Shown here piece after piece: positions 6,303-7,064 of a stretch of DNA of 7,064 bases (the stretch's first letter is position 1; every line of letters starts with the position of its first letter). The position numbers and the translations under genes were made by a program. The DNA comes from Bacteroidota bacterium. GTDB taxonomy: Bacteria > Bacteroidota > Bacteroidia > Chitinophagales > UBA8649. The notes below the pieces were generated by a model. That model did not search any database and was not told where the DNA came from. It worked only from the letters and a program-made list of their open reading frames with translations. The DNA lies in assembly GCA_003447535.1 (NCBI GenBank), contig DLYY01000046.1, positions 1 through 7,064 of the forward strand, given 5' to 3'.

Positions 6303-7064
6303 GCTTTGTTAGATCCTCTGGAAAACACTAAGCCTCCGAGCAAGAGAGTGGCCGCACCAAGCAATCCCATTCGTATCCAAAAAGGCTGTAGAGAATACTC
6401 CGTGGCATAAGCTTCAGACTCACCTTCATAAAATGATGCATCAATCGTCTCGTATTCTTCCTTGTTCTGTGCTTGGAAGAGTGCGTATTCATATTGCTTT
6501 AACACACGCTTTGCCTCTTGAAAATGTTTGTCCACTTTATGCAAGGCAATGCGATTTTTGTTACCCATCCAAATCATTCCTGCATATAGATTCTGTAAAC
6601 TGGCATTAGCCCAATCCTTATCTTCTTTTGAAAGCGACTTGATTGTCGTATCATCTAAGACGGTGAGCAAAGCCCAAGTACTATCAGCAAAAAAAGCATC
6701 TGAGTTATCTTTCCATTGTTTTATGATGGACTCCCGGTGCCTGGAGAAATAGGAATATGAAGCATCTCTTAAAAAAGTTCTAGAAAAGGGAACTCGTCCC
6801 GTATCCATGGGAATAAATACGTCGGGGATAACTCCTCCTCCTCCATAGACTGTTCGGCCTTCAATCAAGGTGAAATACTCTGTGCTATCATCAAGCGTAA
6901 TCGCAGAGGAGTCCACAATCTCATCGGATTCAAATCGATCAACAATTTCTAAGCCATATTCGTAGGCATCTTTTCCCTTATAAGGCTTCTGAACACATCG
7001 CCCAGAGGGCATGTAGTACTTACTCACTGGCAGGCGCATAACATCCCCATTTGATAGGGTAAAT
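6299..7064 (-). CDS. S41 family C-terminal processing protease, 3' part only
   Basis: The frame runs off the right edge, so only the last 254 residues are visible; ATG 7039 is internal, because the eight preceding codons (FTLSNGDV) are open and continue the family sequence. The segment LPVSKYYMPSGRCVQKPY and, about 50 residues later, TVYGGGGVIPDVFIPMD are hallmarks of the S41 (Prc/CtpA) catalytic domain end. The catalytic Ser/Lys pair and the PDZ domain would lie outside the window. After the protease domain comes a mostly helical, charged region of about 140 residues, and the last 28 residues contain a hydrophobic stretch (GLLGAATLLLGGLVF) ending SRGSNKA, which looks like a C-terminal membrane helix. 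Such proteases trim exported proteins in the periplasm. Its TGA overlaps the SCO start by four bases. The family is secure; the substrate is unknown. Confidence 0.9.
   Translation of the reverse strand, partial: FTLSNGDVMRLPVSKYYMPSGRCVQKPYKGKDAYEYGLEIVDRFESDEIVDSSAITLDDSTEYFTLIEGRTVYGGGGVIPDVFIPMDTGRVPFSRTFLRDASYSYFSRHRESIIKQWKDNSDAFFADSTWALLTVLDDTTIKSLSKEDKDWANASLQNLYAGMIWMGNKNRIALHKVDKHFQEAKRVLKQYEYALFQAQNKEEYETIDASFYEGESEAYATEYSLQPFWIRMGLLGAATLLLGGLVFSRGSNKA

Noticed and set aside
1..7064. Mobile element, CRISPR, tRNA or other accessory system
   Set aside because: No repeats of array type, transposase or integrase motifs, cloverleaf structure or composition shift could be seen; the genes are housekeeping-like throughout.

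Overview
The window looks like ordinary chromosomal DNA from a member of the Bacteroidota, probably near the Flavobacteriales. The grounds are moderate GC, Bacteroidota-style protein sequences (an AccD beginning MGWFSRDQKGIQTPT, a Wzi-like outer-membrane barrel with a C-terminal Phe, an SCO lipoprotein) and few Shine-Dalgarno motifs. No tRNA, rRNA, CRISPR array, insertion sequence or phage gene is visible. Genes cover nearly all of it; the only sizeable gap is 165 bp.

Left end, + strand: the last 49 codons of an integral membrane protein (2-151) are followed 11 bp later by a 564-residue Wzi-like/RemB-like outer-membrane beta-barrel protein (163-1857). Both are probably transcribed together and point to the cell surface or envelope polysaccharide.

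Middle, - strand: a class I (FbaB/DhnA-type) fructose-bisphosphate aldolase (start 3773) is followed after 6 bp by accD, the carboxyltransferase beta subunit of acetyl-CoA carboxylase. The pair links central carbon flow to the first committed step of fatty-acid synthesis. accD meets the Wzi-like gene tail to tail, and the two stop codons share the palindrome CTAG.

Right end, - strand: a tightly packed set reads, in transcription order, C-terminal part of an S41 processing protease (cut by the window edge), SCO copper chaperone/thioredoxin-fold lipoprotein, membrane-anchored monoheme cytochrome c, and an RhlE-like DEAD-box RNA helicase. Junctions are an ATGA overlap, a 1-bp gap (or a later start with a strong ribosome binding site), and an 8-bp gap to a TTG start. 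SCO and the cytochrome suggest cytochrome-oxidase assembly or electron transfer; protease and helicase look like housekeeping partners in the same transcript.

I found no convincing new system. The points most worth a second look are the two extra cysteines of the cytochrome next to SCO, the C-terminal membrane segment on the S41 protease, the stop-on-stop convergent junction with an adjacent perfect hairpin, and the inverted repeats in the aldolase leader.
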